Below are positions 35,782-45,679 of a stretch of DNA of 64,000 nucleotides, piece by piece. Numbering within the stretch: position 1 is the first letter of the stretch; every line of letters starts with the position of its first letter. A program made the position numbers and the translations under genes. Source of the DNA: Oculatella sp. LEGE 06141 (lineage in GTDB: Bacteria > Cyanobacteriota > Cyanobacteriia > Elainellales > Elainellaceae). The notes under the pieces were generated by a model. The model made no database searches. It was not told the DNA's origin and was given only the letters and a program-made list of their open reading frames with translations. The DNA lies in the NCBI RefSeq assembly GCF_015207605.1, contig NZ_JADEWO010000026.1, positions 1 to 64,000 of the forward strand, given 5' to 3'.

Positions 35782-37477
35782 TCGGGAGCGTTATGCCGAG
35801 TTGTTTGGGCCGACCACAGGCGATCGCATTCGCTTAGGAGACACCTCTTTAATTGCTGAAGTAGAGCGAGATACCACGGTTTACGGGGACGAATGCGTGT
35901 TTGGTGGTGGCAAAACCCTGCGCGATGGCCTGGGATTGGCTCCTGGCGTTACCGCCGCTGAAGGCGCACTGGATCTGGTCATTACCAATGTGGTGCTGAT
36001 GGACCCGGTACAGGGCATTGTGAAGACCGACATTGGCATCAAAGATGGGCGGATTGTTGGCATTGGTAAGGCGGGCAACCCTGGCGTAATGGAGGGAGTC
36101 CAGCCCAACTTAGTGGTTAGTGCTAATACCGATGTGCGATCGGCGGAAGGCTTAATTGCCACACCCGGTGGCATCGACTGCCACGTCCACTTTGACAGCG
36201 CTGGACTCTGTGCCGAGGCTCTCTCTAGTGGCCTGACAACCATGATTGGCGGGGGGCTGGGGCCTGTGACGGTGGGCATCTGTTCTGGCGGAGCCTACAA
36301 CATGGGATTAATGCTACAAGCCTCTGAAGGGTTTGCTGTCAACTTTGGGTTTTTGGGTAAAGGGAGTTCCAGTCTTCCTGCCAGCTTAGTAGAGCAGGTT
36401 GAAGGGGGGGCGATCGGCCTCAAAATTCACGAAGACTGGGGCGCAATGCCTGCTCTAATTGATACCTGTTTATCGGTTGCCGATGAGTACGACTTTCAGG
36501 TGCAAATCCACACCGATACGCTGAACGAGTCGGGCTATGTGGAAGACACACTGGCCGCAATTCGGGGGCGCACCATTCACATGTACCACACCGAAGGGGC
36601 TGGCGGTGGACATGCGCCGGACATCATTAAGGTGGCAGGTTATTCGCACTGTCTGCCGTCTTCTACTAATCCTACTAACCCCTACACGGTTAACACGTTT
36701 GATGAACACCTGGATATGGTAATGGTCTGCCATCACTTGAATCCGAAGGTGCCGGAAGATGTTGCCTTTGCCGAATCGCGAATCCGGGCTGAAACGATCG
36801 CCGCTGAAGACATCTTGCACGACATGGGCGCGATTAGCATGATGGGGTCGGATAGTCAGGGCATGGGGCGAATTGGTGAAGTGATCTGTCGTACCTGGCA
36901 GTTGGCTTCAAAGATGAAAGACCAGCGAGGGGCGCTACCCGAAGATAGCGATCGCAACGACAATCAGCGGCTTCTGCGGTATCTGGCAAAGTACACCATT
37001 AATCCGGCTAAAACCTGTGGAATTGATGCCTATGTGGGTTCAATTGAACCCGGCAAAATCGCTGATATCGTGCTGTGGCAACCGGGCTTTTTTGGGGTCA
37101 AGCCAGAGCTGGTAATCAAGGGTGGCTTTATTGCCTGGTCGCCAATGGGCGAGTCCAATGCCTCGCTAATGACCTGCGAACCCATCATCTACCGGCCACA
37201 GTGGGGCAGTTTTGGCAGTGCCAAACAATCCACATCGTTTTGCTTTGTTACCCAAACCGCGCTGGATCAGGGGTTGCCCGACAAGCTAAAGCTACGCAAA
37301 CAACTGCTACCTGTGAAAGGGACGCGATCGCTGAGCAAAGCCGATATGTTGCACAACAATGCCTGCCCCAACATTGAAGTTGATCCAGACACCTTTCAGG
37401 TACGGGTGAATGGTGAAATTGCGACCTGTGAACCCGTCTCACGGGTGCCGCTCGGTCGGCTCTATATGTTCCGATAA
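35771..37477 (+). CDS. ureC: Urease alpha (catalytic) subunit, divergent type
   Basis: 568 residues, about the normal length. All nickel-site residues can be placed: H138 and H140 (DCHVHF), carbamylated K218 (GLKIHEDWG), H247 (QIHTDT), H273 ([10 protein letters not shown]) and D361 (SDSQ). The flap C320-H321 (VCHHLNP) is present. Urea should therefore be hydrolysed. The segment after H140 is unusual: FDSAGL replaces the FICPQQ seen in most ureases, and 162-180 ([18 protein letters not shown]) is rewritten and shorter than the usual [32 protein letters not shown] replaces SMISSDSQAMGR. This points to a divergent clade, possibly transferred. Confidence 0.95.
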   Translation: MEISRERYAELFGPTTGDRIRLGDTSLIAEVERDTTVYGDECVFGGGKTLRDGLGLAPGVTAAEGALDLVITNVVLMDPVQGIVKTDIGIKDGRIVGIGKAGNPGVMEGVQPNLVVSANTDVRSAEGLIATPGGIDCHVHFDSAGLCAEALSSGLTTMIGGGLGPVTVGICSGGAYNMGLMLQASEGFAVNFGFLGKGSSSLPASLVEQVEGGAIGLKIHEDWGAMPALIDTCLSVADEYDFQVQIHTDTLNESGYVEDTLAAIRGRTIHMYHTEGAGGGHAPDIIKVAGYSHCLPSSTNPTNPYTVNTFDEHLDMVMVCHHLNPKVPEDVAFAESRIRAETIAAEDILHDMGAISMMGSDSQGMGRIGEVICRTWQLASKMKDQRGALPEDSDRNDNQRLLRYLAKYTINPAKTCGIDAYVGSIEPGKIADIVLWQPGFFGVKPELVIKGGFIAWSPMGESNASLMTCEPIIYRPQWGSFGSAKQSTSFCFVTQTALDQGLPDKLKLRKQLLPVKGTRSLSKADMLHNNACPNIEVDPDTFQVRVNGEIATCEPVSRVPLGRLYMFR

Positions 37478-37499
37478 ACCCATGCTGGGGGAGAAAAGC

Positions 37500-38132
37500 G
37501 TGCAAAAATCAGTGGCTCGTTTGGGGGTGGGTGGCCCGGTTGGCAGTGGTAAAACGGCTCTGCTAGAACGGTTGGTGCCGTTGCTGATGCATCAGGGGAT
37601 TGAAGTGGCGGTGGTGACGAATGATTTGCTGACGCAGGAAGATGCCGATCGCCTCAAGCGACAAAGTCTTCTGCCCGTCGAACGGATTGTGGGTGTGGAA
37701 ACGGGTAGTTGCCCTCATACTGCCATTCGCGAAGATCCGACGATGAATCTGTTGGCTATTCGCAACCTGGAGCGATCGTTTCCAGAATTAGATCTCGTTT
37801 TTGTCGAAAGTGGAGGCGATAATCTGGCATCAACCTTTAGCTATGACCTGATTGATGCCTACATTTTTGTGCTGGATGTCGGTGCAGGTGACGACATTCC
37901 TCGTAAAAATGGACCAGGGTTTATGCAAGCAGACCTGGTGGTGATTAACAAAATTGACATTGCCCCTTATGTAGGTGCTGACCTGGCCTTAATCCGTCGC
38001 GATGCCTCAGAACGACGACGCGATAAACCGATCGCCTATACCAACTGTAAAACAGGTGAAGGATTAGATCAGGTGGTGCAATTCATCTTTGATCAATTGC
38101 TGTTTCGGCCTGTGCGGGCGCTGGTTCAATAA
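37500..38132 (+). CDS. ureG: Urease accessory GTPase UreG
   Basis: About 210 residues. P-loop GPVGSGKTALLERL, ETGSCPHTAIREDPTMN, FVESGGDNLASTFSYDL and NKIDIAPYVGADL are the SIMIBI-GTPase and UreG signatures. It delivers nickel to the apo-urease/UreD/UreF complex with GTP hydrolysis. GTG at 37500 is preferred because GGGGGAG lies 6 bp before it; an ATG at 37482 gives six more residues. It is placed directly after ureC. Confidence 0.92.
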   Translation: MQKSVARLGVGGPVGSGKTALLERLVPLLMHQGIEVAVVTNDLLTQEDADRLKRQSLLPVERIVGVETGSCPHTAIREDPTMNLLAIRNLERSFPELDLVFVESGGDNLASTFSYDLIDAYIFVLDVGAGDDIPRKNGPGFMQADLVVINKIDIAPYVGADLALIRRDASERRRDKPIAYTNCKTGEGLDQVVQFIFDQLLFRPVRALVQ

Positions 38133-38137
38133 CCTGG

Positions 38138-39043
38138 ATGCACACACAATACAAACACAGAACAGGTATGGTTGCTCAATTGATTGATTCATCCATTGCA
38201 GCACTCGATCACTCAGGCCAAAACCATTTGGCTGTGCAGATTGGGCTGGATCAATACCATCGATCGTTTGTGCAGCGCCAGTATGCAACTTATCCGTTCA
38301 GGCTCTCACGTTCGTTGCGGCTAGACCCAACGGATGCTCATCGTGCCTATCTTTACATCATGAACTCGTCACCTGGCCTACTGGCGGGCGATCGCTTCCG
38401 CATCAGTGTTCGGCTGAGCGATCGCACCAGCCTTTACCTCACCGACCAGTCAGCGACAAAGGTGCATCAGATGGCAGTGGATCAACTCGCCCGCATCCAT
38501 TACGACATTGAGGTTGGCGCTGGCGCAGGTTTAGAGTTTGTTCCAGAACCCACTATTCTGTATCGCAACGCTAGTTTAGAGCAAACGATGCGAGTCACAC
38601 TGGCCTCAACCGGAAGCCTATTTTTGAGTGACGTGATGGTTCCCGGTCGCCTGGCGCGAGGAGAATGCTTTCACTTTCATCGTTATTTTAGTCGGTTGCG
38701 AGTTTGTACGCCCGATGGAGCTTTGGTTTTCAATGATGCTATGCAAATCAAGGGAGAGGGCGAGCTGACGAGGCACGCTATTTTTGCGTCTCAACCGATC
38801 CTCGCCAGTGTGATGATCATCTTGCCTGGCGTTAATTTACACGCTCTAGGGCTGGACTTAGAGCAGTTTGCCCATGCACAGACCAATCTCACTGCGGCCA
38901 GTTCTCCTCTGCCCAACTGTAATGGCTTGCTGGTGCGAGTTATGTCATCTAATGTGCCGCTCATGAAAACTTACATCAATCAGGCTTTAAACAGAATGCG
39001 GCATCTGAACCATCAACCCGCTTTACCAGAGATCCCAAAATGA
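38138..39043 (+). CDS. ureD: Urease accessory protein UreD (UreH)
   Basis: A 301-residue scaffold that binds apo-urease and recruits UreF and UreG. YPFRLSRSL, SSPGLLAGDR, LTDQSATKVHQM, FVPEPTILYRNA and FSRLRVCTPDG fit the family. Five bp after ureG and overlapping ureE by 4 bp (ATGA). The true start may be 38168 (MVAQLID); the first 10 residues are low quality. Confidence 0.9.
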   Translation: MHTQYKHRTGMVAQLIDSSIAALDHSGQNHLAVQIGLDQYHRSFVQRQYATYPFRLSRSLRLDPTDAHRAYLYIMNSSPGLLAGDRFRISVRLSDRTSLYLTDQSATKVHQMAVDQLARIHYDIEVGAGAGLEFVPEPTILYRNASLEQTMRVTLASTGSLFLSDVMVPGRLARGECFHFHRYFSRLRVCTPDGALVFNDAMQIKGEGELTRHAIFASQPILASVMIILPGVNLHALGLDLEQFAHAQTNLTAASSPLPNCNGLLVRVMSSNVPLMKTYINQALNRMRHLNHQPALPEIPK

Positions 39044-39552
39044 CTATCCTGGCAGAAACCTACTTGGGCAATCAAACAACTGACCCAGCTTTGCAGCAGC
39101 AAGTGGCGCAGGCTCGCCAGACGGGAGCGTTGTTAGAGGTGTATTTGCAGCCAGACGATCGCGCCAAAGGTCGGATTCATGCTTATTCCACCGCTGGAAT
39201 AGCGCTAGGCATCATTAAAAGCCGCGAACAGCCGCTCAGCACGGGAGATGTATTTATCACCCAACCCGGGCAACTGCTGCTGATCCATCTGGATGCCCAA
39301 ACCGTGATGACGCTGAGCGTTAATGGCACCGCAGCGGGACATGCCATTGACCTGATTTATCTGGGGCATGTGCTGGGTAATCATCACTGGCCGATTCTGG
39401 TGCAGGGCGATCGCATTTATGTGGAAATGGTAGCGGATCCAGCCGTGATGGAAGCTACCGTGAGAACTGTCAATATTCCAGGCTTATGTATTGGCTACGA
39501 GGTGCGATCGCCTGAGGCACCGCTACAATTTTCGCCCCACGCGCATCATTAA
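39040..39552 (+). CDS. ureE: Urease accessory nickel metallochaperone UreE
   Basis: 170 residues. The N-terminal peptide-binding domain is followed by the nickel-binding domain with YLGHVLGNHHWPI, which holds the conserved metal-binding His. The tail ends HAHH, a short His patch rather than the long His-rich tail of some UreE proteins. It donates nickel to UreG. The start overlaps ureD by 4 bp. Confidence 0.9.
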   Translation: MTILAETYLGNQTTDPALQQQVAQARQTGALLEVYLQPDDRAKGRIHAYSTAGIALGIIKSREQPLSTGDVFITQPGQLLLIHLDAQTVMTLSVNGTAAGHAIDLIYLGHVLGNHHWPILVQGDRIYVEMVADPAVMEATVRTVNIPGLCIGYEVRSPEAPLQFSPHAHH

Positions 39553-39584
39553 ATTATTGGAACGCTCGATATAGAAAGCTTGCT

Positions 39585-40271
39585 ATGGTTGATTCTCGTC
39601 TTGCTCTGATGCAATTGTCTGATTCCTTTTTTCCATCAGGCTCTTTCACGCTTTCTCATGGCTTAGAAGCAATGGTGCAAACCCAGCAAATTCGCTCGGC
39701 CCAGGATGTAGAAACGTTTCTTTATCTGCTGTTGCACAACAAAGTGGGTTGCTCCGATTTAATTGCCTTGTTCCATGCCTATCGCGCCAGTGCTGCTGCC
39801 GATCTTGGCGAAATTCGACGTGCTGACCAGTCCTTATATGCTCAGACGTTAATTCAGGCCACCCGTGAGGCTCAGTGTCGCAGTGGACAGGCGTTGTTGC
39901 TAGTGGCGCGATCGACCTGGAATGATGCTCAACTGGAGGCATTGCAGCAGAATATTGATACCAACCAAACGCCCGGTTTACATCCCATCGTGTTTGCAGT
40001 GGTGGGGCGTGCTGTGCGGTTGAGCGAGAGCGACACTTGTTTTGCGTTTCTCCACAACTTTGTGACGGGTTTAGTCGGTGCGGCCATTCGCTTGGGCGTT
40101 TTGGGACACCTGAGCGCGCAGGCTATTCTCTGGAAGATGGCAGCAGAAATGGACGCGATCGCCACTCAAGCCTCAGCCCTTTCGTTAGATGATATGTGGT
40201 CCTGTACGCCTGCCATCGATATTGCCCAAATGACGCATCAACGGCTGCTTAGCAAACAATTTTCGACCTGA
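39585..40271 (+). CDS. ureF: Urease accessory protein UreF
   Basis: A 228-residue all-helical protein: LMQLSDSFFPSGSFTLSHGLEAMV, the typical UreF opening, and later GLVGAAIRLGVLGH. It couples UreG GTPase activity to carbamylation and nickel insertion. Last gene of the urease operon, 33 bp after ureE. Confidence 0.92.
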   Translation: MVDSRLALMQLSDSFFPSGSFTLSHGLEAMVQTQQIRSAQDVETFLYLLLHNKVGCSDLIALFHAYRASAAADLGEIRRADQSLYAQTLIQATREAQCRSGQALLLVARSTWNDAQLEALQQNIDTNQTPGLHPIVFAVVGRAVRLSESDTCFAFLHNFVTGLVGAAIRLGVLGHLSAQAILWKMAAEMDAIATQASALSLDDMWSCTPAIDIAQMTHQRLLSKQFST

Positions 40272-40353
40272 AGAATAAATGTTTTTTTCGCCCTAGTGAG
40301 CATGGGTGAGATCTTGTTCTACAACTGATATCAGCGATCGCCCGTCGGCAAGG

Positions 40354-40405
40354 TTGTTGCGATCGTTTGTTGCGGTAATTTGTTGCGATCGTTTGTTGCG
40401 ATAAT
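40354..40405. repeat. Four 13-bp tandem repeats upstream of the hydrolase-like gene
   Basis: TTGTTGCGATCGT, TTGTTGCGGTAAT, TTGTTGCGATCGT and TTGTTGCGATAAT run head to tail, making a 26-bp unit duplicated with one mismatch. The array ends 6 bp before the ATG at 40412. Confidence 0.85.
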
Positions 40406-40411
40406 GAAGCA

Positions 40412-41002
40412 ATGAAGATCGTGGTTTGTCCGGGTATTCATTCCTTAGCGTTGACTCAACGCTTTTTGACAGCATTAGCCTACCAACCATCCAACATCCT
40501 GGTTTTTCCGGCTGAATCTGAGCCAGCCTATTCACCTATCCACATCCTGAATTTTTTGAGTGACGCTCTCAAGCCTCCTGATTCTGGGGTGGATAATGCC
40601 ACCTCAACGGTGCCGCTAGTCTTCATTGGCTTTAGTGCAGGCGTGGTGGGGGCGATCGCTGCGGCCAGGGCATGGCAGCGGCAGGGAGGTGTTGTCAACG
40701 CGTTTATTGCATTGGATGGTTGGGGGGTGCCCCTCTACGCCAACTTTCCCATTCATCGAGTCAGCCACGACTACTTTACGCACTGGAGTTCAGCCTGGTT
40801 GGGCAACGGCGAAGATAGCTTTTATGCCGACCCGCCCGTCGAGCATTTAGAGGTGTGGCGATCGCCACAAACGGTTCACGGCTATTGGCTGCCGCCTGCT
40901 CGCCTTGCGACCCGTCACCCGACTCAACGCGGCCAGTTGACCACCGCTGCTCAATTTCTGAATGCGCTGCTCGATCGCTACAGTACCAACGCCGCAACAT
41001 AA
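40412..41002 (+). CDS. Alpha/beta-hydrolase-like conserved protein
   Basis: A 196-residue soluble protein. VVCPGIHSL at the N-terminus resembles an oxyanion loop, and FIGFSAGVVGAIAAA fits the nucleophile elbow G-x-S-x-G with a candidate Ser about residue 73. ALDGWGVPLY follows, and a His (VHGYW) near 156 could complete a triad. Substrate unknown. A 13-bp repeat array crowds its start, so expression may be unusual. It follows ureF by 140 bp, but a urease role is not indicated. Confidence 0.6.
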   Translation: MKIVVCPGIHSLALTQRFLTALAYQPSNILVFPAESEPAYSPIHILNFLSDALKPPDSGVDNATSTVPLVFIGFSAGVVGAIAAARAWQRQGGVVNAFIALDGWGVPLYANFPIHRVSHDYFTHWSSAWLGNGEDSFYADPPVEHLEVWRSPQTVHGYWLPPARLATRHPTQRGQLTTAAQFLNALLDRYSTNAAT

Positions 41003-41170
41003 AGTTGTTGTGCCGTTCCTCAAACTGGTAATTGGGCATCCCTCAGGGCAATCATTCAGCTCTTAATCTGGACAAGAGACTTATTCCTGGTAGTTTTTGC
41101 TGTCCAAAGCACAAACTATAGAGACGCTGTCTATTGTGATGCCCCACCCCAACAGCCATTTGCTATTTGT

Positions 41171-42427
41171 ATGTTTCCACCCGCTTCATCTGCTTCAAAC
41201 AGTAGCTTTATCAAGCTTTTGCGAAACCAATCCTTTTTGGTGTTGTGGTTTGGTCAGGCATTATCGCAGATTGCAGACAAGATTTTTTTTGTGCTGTTAA
41301 TTGCCTTGTTGACCAATTATCAGCCAGCAGAAGGCATCGAAAATTCAATGCGATCGACGTTGATGGTGGCATTTACCCTTCCAGCTATCTTCTTTGGCGT
41401 AATTGCTGGAATTGTGGTCGATCGCTCCAACAAAAAGTGGGTGCTAACCACCTGCAATTTTGGCCGGGGGCTGCTGCTGCTGGCTCTGCCGTTTCTGCCA
41501 CAGCTATTTGTGGTGCTGTTGGCGATCGCCTTTCTCCAGTCCACCCTGACCCAGTTTTTTGCTCCTGCCGAACTGGCTGCCATTCCACTTGTTGTGAAAC
41601 GACAGGATTTGCTGTCGGCCAATGCCCTGTTCACCACGACCATGATGGGAGCCTTAATTGTTGGCTTTGCCGTGGGCGAACCGCTTTTAAGTTTGGCGAA
41701 AGAGTGGAGTAGCGACTATGGGCAGGTGCTGTTGGTTAGCAGTTGCTATTTGCTGGCAGGCGCATTGCTGCAAACCCTTTCGAGTCAATCTGTTGGGAAC
41801 GCCCAATCTGCGATCGCCACCCATCCCTGGAGCGACTTCAAAGCGGGATTGCGCTATTTGAAGCACGATCGGCTGGTGAGCAATGCCATGCTTCAGTTAA
41901 TGATTCTATATGCCGTGTGTGCGGTGCTCACTGTTTTGACGATCCAACTGGCCGAAGAAGTAGGGCTAAAACCAACCCAATTTGGCTTTTTGCTGGCTGC
42001 CGCAGGCATTGGCATGGTGGTGGGGGCAGGCACATTAGGCCATTGGGGCGATCGCTTCCCGCATCGGTTTCTCACCCTGGTTGGGTTCATCACGGTTGCC
42101 TCGGTCTTGCTGGTGTTTACCTTTATTCAAACTCTCTGGCTGGGGCTGGGGCTAAGTCTCCTGCTGGGCGTTGGCGCAGCCCTGGTTGCTATTCCAATGC
42201 AAACGCTAATTCAACAGCAAACACCCGAGTCGATGCGTGGAAAGGTGTTTGGCTTCCAAAATAACATTATTAATATTGCCTTAAGTTTGCCGCTGGCGCT
42301 CGCAGGCCCTTTAACCGATGCGATCGGGCTACGAGCCGTTTTCATTGGCATGAGCGTCACGGTTGCCATCGGTGGCACTTGGGCATGGCAGACGGCTCAC
42401 CCGTCACAGTCGAATGGGCTTGAATAG
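41171..42427 (+). CDS. Major facilitator superfamily exporter
   Basis: A 418-residue protein with 12 hydrophobic segments. Start MFPPASSASNSSFIKLLRNQSFLVLWFGQALSQIADKIF, then GVIAGIVVDRSNKKW in the first intracellular loop (an A-motif variant). It resembles the MFS_3 / enterobactin-exporter-like group. Substrate cannot be assigned. Single gene in the forward direction. Confidence 0.8.
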   Translation: MFPPASSASNSSFIKLLRNQSFLVLWFGQALSQIADKIFFVLLIALLTNYQPAEGIENSMRSTLMVAFTLPAIFFGVIAGIVVDRSNKKWVLTTCNFGRGLLLLALPFLPQLFVVLLAIAFLQSTLTQFFAPAELAAIPLVVKRQDLLSANALFTTTMMGALIVGFAVGEPLLSLAKEWSSDYGQVLLVSSCYLLAGALLQTLSSQSVGNAQSAIATHPWSDFKAGLRYLKHDRLVSNAMLQLMILYAVCAVLTVLTIQLAEEVGLKPTQFGFLLAAAGIGMVVGAGTLGHWGDRFPHRFLTLVGFITVASVLLVFTFIQTLWLGLGLSLLLGVGAALVAIPMQTLIQQQTPESMRGKVFGFQNNIINIALSLPLALAGPLTDAIGLRAVFIGMSVTVAIGGTWAWQTAHPSQSNGLE

Positions 42428-42682
42428 CGATCGCATCTGCACCAGTGGGGAATCTAGCGTTAGAGATTATCAAGAAATGCAAATGAGCATCATCAAACCC
42501 TGACACGGCGATCGAGCCTACTCGAACAAACCGCTCTAACCGCAACCGCTAAACTACCGTACAGTCCTGGCCTGAAGGCTTTAATTCGTTTTTGAATCCG
42601 GTTCTTGACGGCTCGACAGAAAGCGGTCTTGAGAACTAGACTGGTGTATTAATAAGTTGCATCATTAGCTACAGATTTGACT

Positions 42683-44584
42683 ATGCCTGACGTTCTACCC
42701 GTGTCTTCCCACGCTACCGTTTCCAATAGTACTTCGCTGAACAGTACTTCGCTGAACCACCATGCTACCCCCGCAAGGGCGACGGGTGCTTTTGCGCTGA
42801 TGGATAGCCTTAGACGGCACGGTGTCGAGCATGTTTTTGGCTACCCCGGTGGGGCAATTCTGCCAATCTACGACGAGCTTTATCGATCGGAAGCAGCCGG
42901 ACATCTCAAGCATGTTCTGGTACGGCATGAACAGGGTGCCGCTCATGCGGCTGACGGCTATGCTCGCGCTACCGGAAAGGTGGGGGTTTGCTTTGGCACA
43001 TCTGGCCCCGGTGCAACCAATTTAGTCACTGGCATTGCCACTGCTCAGATGGACTCCATTCCAATGGTGGTGATAACCGGGCAGGTGCCGCTGGCCGCCA
43101 TTGGTAGCGATGCCTTTCAGGAAACCGATATTTTTGGCATCACGCTGCCCATTGTGAAGCATTCCTATGTTGTGCGCGATCCCGCCGACATGGCACGAAT
43201 TGTGGCAGAAGCTTTTTATATTGCTCAAACGGGGCGGCCTGGGCCAGTATTAATCGATGTTCCCAAAGATGTAGGGCTAAAAGAGTTTGATTACACGCCT
43301 GTAGACCCTGGCTCCGTGAAGCTATCTGGATATCGCCCTACGGTAAAGGGCAACCCTCGCCAGGTAATTCAAGCCGCCAAGCTGATTCGTCAGTCTCGCC
43401 GCCCGTTGTTATATGTCGGGGGTGGAGCTATTTCATCCAATGCTCATGCTGAAATTCAGGCACTAGCAGAACGGTTCCAGATTCCGGTCACAACGACCTT
43501 GATGGGGCTGGGTGCCTTCGACGAGCATCATCCCCTGGCCGTTGGGATGTTGGGAATGCATGGAACCGCCTATGCCAACTTTGCAGTAAGCGAGTGCGAT
43601 CTGTTGATTGCGGTAGGTGCCCGGTTTGATGATCGCGTCACTGGCAAGCTAGACGAGTTTGCCTCTCGCGCCAAGGTCATTCACATCGATATTGACCCGG
43701 CAGAAGTGGGCAAAAACCGGGCACCAGACGTGCCGATTGTGGGAGATGTGCGTCAGGTATTGCTGGAACTCTTGCGGCGAGAGGCAGAAGAAGGCGCTGC
43801 GGTCGATTCTGAGCAAACAAGAGAATGGCTGCACCGGATCGATCGCTGGCGACAAGATTACCCGCTAGTGGTGCCCAGCTATCCCGAATTGCTGTCTCCT
43901 CAAGGGGTGATTGTTGAGATCAACCGTCAGGCTCCCGACGCTTATTACACAACAGACGTGGGGCAGCACCAGATGTGGTCGGCTCAGTTCCTTAAAACCA
44001 AGCCTCGTCGTTGGATCTCAAGTGCCGGATTAGGCACAATGGGCTTTGGTATGCCAGCAGCGATGGGAGTCAAAGTAGCATTACCCAATGAGCAAGTTAT
44101 TTGTATCAGCGGGGATGCTAGCTTCCAAATGAATATGCAGGAGCTAGGCACGCTGGCGCAGTACGGCATCAACGTCAAGACTGTGATCATCAACAACGGC
44201 TGGCAGGGAATGGTACGTCAGTGGCAGCAAGCCTTCTACGGTGAGCGTTATTCTTCTTCCAATATGGAAGTGGGAATGCCCGACTTTGTTATCCTGGCTC
44301 AAGCTTTTGGTATTAAGGGCATGGTCATTCGTCATCCGAGCGAACTGCAAGATGCGATCGCTGAAATGCTGGCGCACGATGGCCCGGTGCTGGTTAATGC
44401 GGAAGTGTATCGCGAGGAAAATTGTTATCCAATGGTGGCTCCTGGCAAGAGCAATTCCCAGATGATTGGGTTGCCAGAGCACCCCAGGTTAGAGAAGGCG
44501 ATCGAGCTGATCTACTGCCAAAACTGTGGTGCTAAAAACACGTCCAGCAACAGTTTCTGTCCTGAATGCGGCACTAAACTCTAG
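42683..44584 (+). CDS. ilvB: Acetolactate synthase large subunit with an added C-terminal zinc ribbon
   Basis: A 633-residue ThDP enzyme that condenses pyruvate in branched-chain amino acid synthesis. Catalytic E83 ([14 protein letters not shown]), FAD/central domain, and the ThDP motif [13 protein letters not shown] ... [11 protein letters not shown] are complete. After the normal end (about residue 605), a tail holds C612-x2-C615 and C626-x2-C629, a zinc-ribbon knuckle (CQNCGAKN ... FCPECGTKL). This tail is not part of the canonical enzyme. The start at 42683 is preferred over an upstream TTG. A 15-bp in-frame duplication lies at 42728-42757. The regulatory subunit gene ilvH is not nearby. 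Confidence 0.92.
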   Translation: MPDVLPVSSHATVSNSTSLNSTSLNHHATPARATGAFALMDSLRRHGVEHVFGYPGGAILPIYDELYRSEAAGHLKHVLVRHEQGAAHAADGYARATGKVGVCFGTSGPGATNLVTGIATAQMDSIPMVVITGQVPLAAIGSDAFQETDIFGITLPIVKHSYVVRDPADMARIVAEAFYIAQTGRPGPVLIDVPKDVGLKEFDYTPVDPGSVKLSGYRPTVKGNPRQVIQAAKLIRQSRRPLLYVGGGAISSNAHAEIQALAERFQIPVTTTLMGLGAFDEHHPLAVGMLGMHGTAYANFAVSECDLLIAVGARFDDRVTGKLDEFASRAKVIHIDIDPAEVGKNRAPDVPIVGDVRQVLLELLRREAEEGAAVDSEQTREWLHRIDRWRQDYPLVVPSYPELLSPQGVIVEINRQAPDAYYTTDVGQHQMWSAQFLKTKPRRWISSAGLGTMGFGMPAAMGVKVALPNEQVICISGDASFQMNMQELGTLAQYGINVKTVIINNGWQGMVRQWQQAFYGERYSSSNMEVGMPDFVILAQAFGIKGMVIRHPSELQDAIAEMLAHDGPVLVNAEVYREENCYPMVAPGKSNSQMIGLPEHPRLEKAIELIYCQNCGAKNTSSNSFCPECGTKL

Positions 44585-45110
44585 CCCTCTGGTTCTACTG
44601 AAACTGTAGAAAGATTGCTATTCGGATTACCTCTAGAACCAACATGATTTTGAGATGAGCATACCTCTGCTTCTGGGGGTATGCTTTTTTTGGTACGAGC
44701 CGAAATAGTAGAGAAAGCAAGTCGAGGCCCTCGTATGGGGATCAATCACTCCAAAAGACGACATTTTTTGAAAAAATTGCGTAAATGGGTGGTTTATTAA
44801 CTGGGTCGCATCTATACTGAGGAACCATCTACGCTACTTCTTGGGTACGTTTGGGGATACCAGCCGCTCAGGCACTAACGTTGGCACTGGGTTGAGCCTG
44901 TGTAACCAGCGTTGCCTTGTCACTCTGGGTATCAGCAGTACACTGATGCTGAGTGATAGTGAGGTTTCTCGATCGGCTGTGGGGTAATGTAGGGTTCCTA
45001 TCAGGCGGTTCGCTAATTTGTAGCTGTCCATGCAATCGGCGGTGACGGTTGAAGCCGGATTGCAATTTAATCCAATGTGTTGAAACTGTGGTGTGAGCAA
45101 GGAGTAAATT
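44585..45110. other. Intergenic region between ilvB and the division genes
   Basis: Contains the ilvB terminator and then about 400 bp without a recognised gene. Minus-strand open frames (44834-45100, 44868-45227) overlap each other and the division gene and look spurious. Confidence 0.45.
44658..44691 (+). terminator. Rho-independent terminator of ilvB
   Basis: AGCATACC (44658-44665) pairs with GGTATGCT (44678-44685), followed by a seven-T tract. Confidence 0.88.
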
Positions 45111-45674
45111 ATGTCTGCTGCCCTTAGATCTAGCGTTACAAAACAGCGATCGCTGCCACGACGATCGGTTTCCTACCGCCAGGAATCTAAGATTGCAGAA
45201 TTTGCTCCGCCGATTCGATCGCGCCACAGCAAACAGCAGATTGTTCCGCTTCAGCCCAAGTCAATGCCGGTGGGGGTCAATCGACAAACAGTAAAATCGC
45301 TGCCAAACGCTCAGGCCGATCCCGCATGGCTGAAACTTTTGATGGTGGCACATCGTGGCTCTTCGCTTGTCACAGTGAGTTTGATTGCCGCTGTTTTAGC
45401 GGTCTATAGTTGGACAGTCTATTCTCAGCAAATCTGGAGCCGTCAATTTCAACAGCTAGAGGCTTTGCAACGGAAAGAACGGCAACTGACGACGGCAAAT
45501 GAGGTGTTCAAAAACGAGATGGCTCAGCAGGCCGGACAGTCTGATACAGGGCTACTGCTTCCCAGCCCGGGTAATACCATTTTTCTAGAACCGGCCACCC
45601 CTCGGCCACCCCTGGCATCCCCTTCAGAGCAACTGGTTCCAGATGCCGCTCCAACTGGCCCTCTGGGGTATTAA
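45111..45674 (+). CDS. FtsL-like bitopic protein upstream of ftsI
   Basis: A 187-residue protein with a basic N-terminus, one transmembrane helix (about 82-104) and a periplasmic coiled coil (about 105-140) that ends in a Pro-rich tail. Topology, size and position 5 bp before ftsI match FtsL/DivIC-type division proteins, which diverge strongly. Cyanobacterial members are often annotated only as hypothetical. Confidence 0.6.
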   Translation: MSAALRSSVTKQRSLPRRSVSYRQESKIAEFAPPIRSRHSKQQIVPLQPKSMPVGVNRQTVKSLPNAQADPAWLKLLMVAHRGSSLVTVSLIAAVLAVYSWTVYSQQIWSRQFQQLEALQRKERQLTTANEVFKNEMAQQAGQSDTGLLLPSPGNTIFLEPATPRPPLASPSEQLVPDAAPTGPLGY

Positions 45675-45679
45675 CCCGT

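Noticed and set aside
44834-45227. Minus-strand open frames upstream of the division genes
   Set aside because: Mutually overlapping, and they run into the FtsL-like gene on the other strand without any supporting signal.
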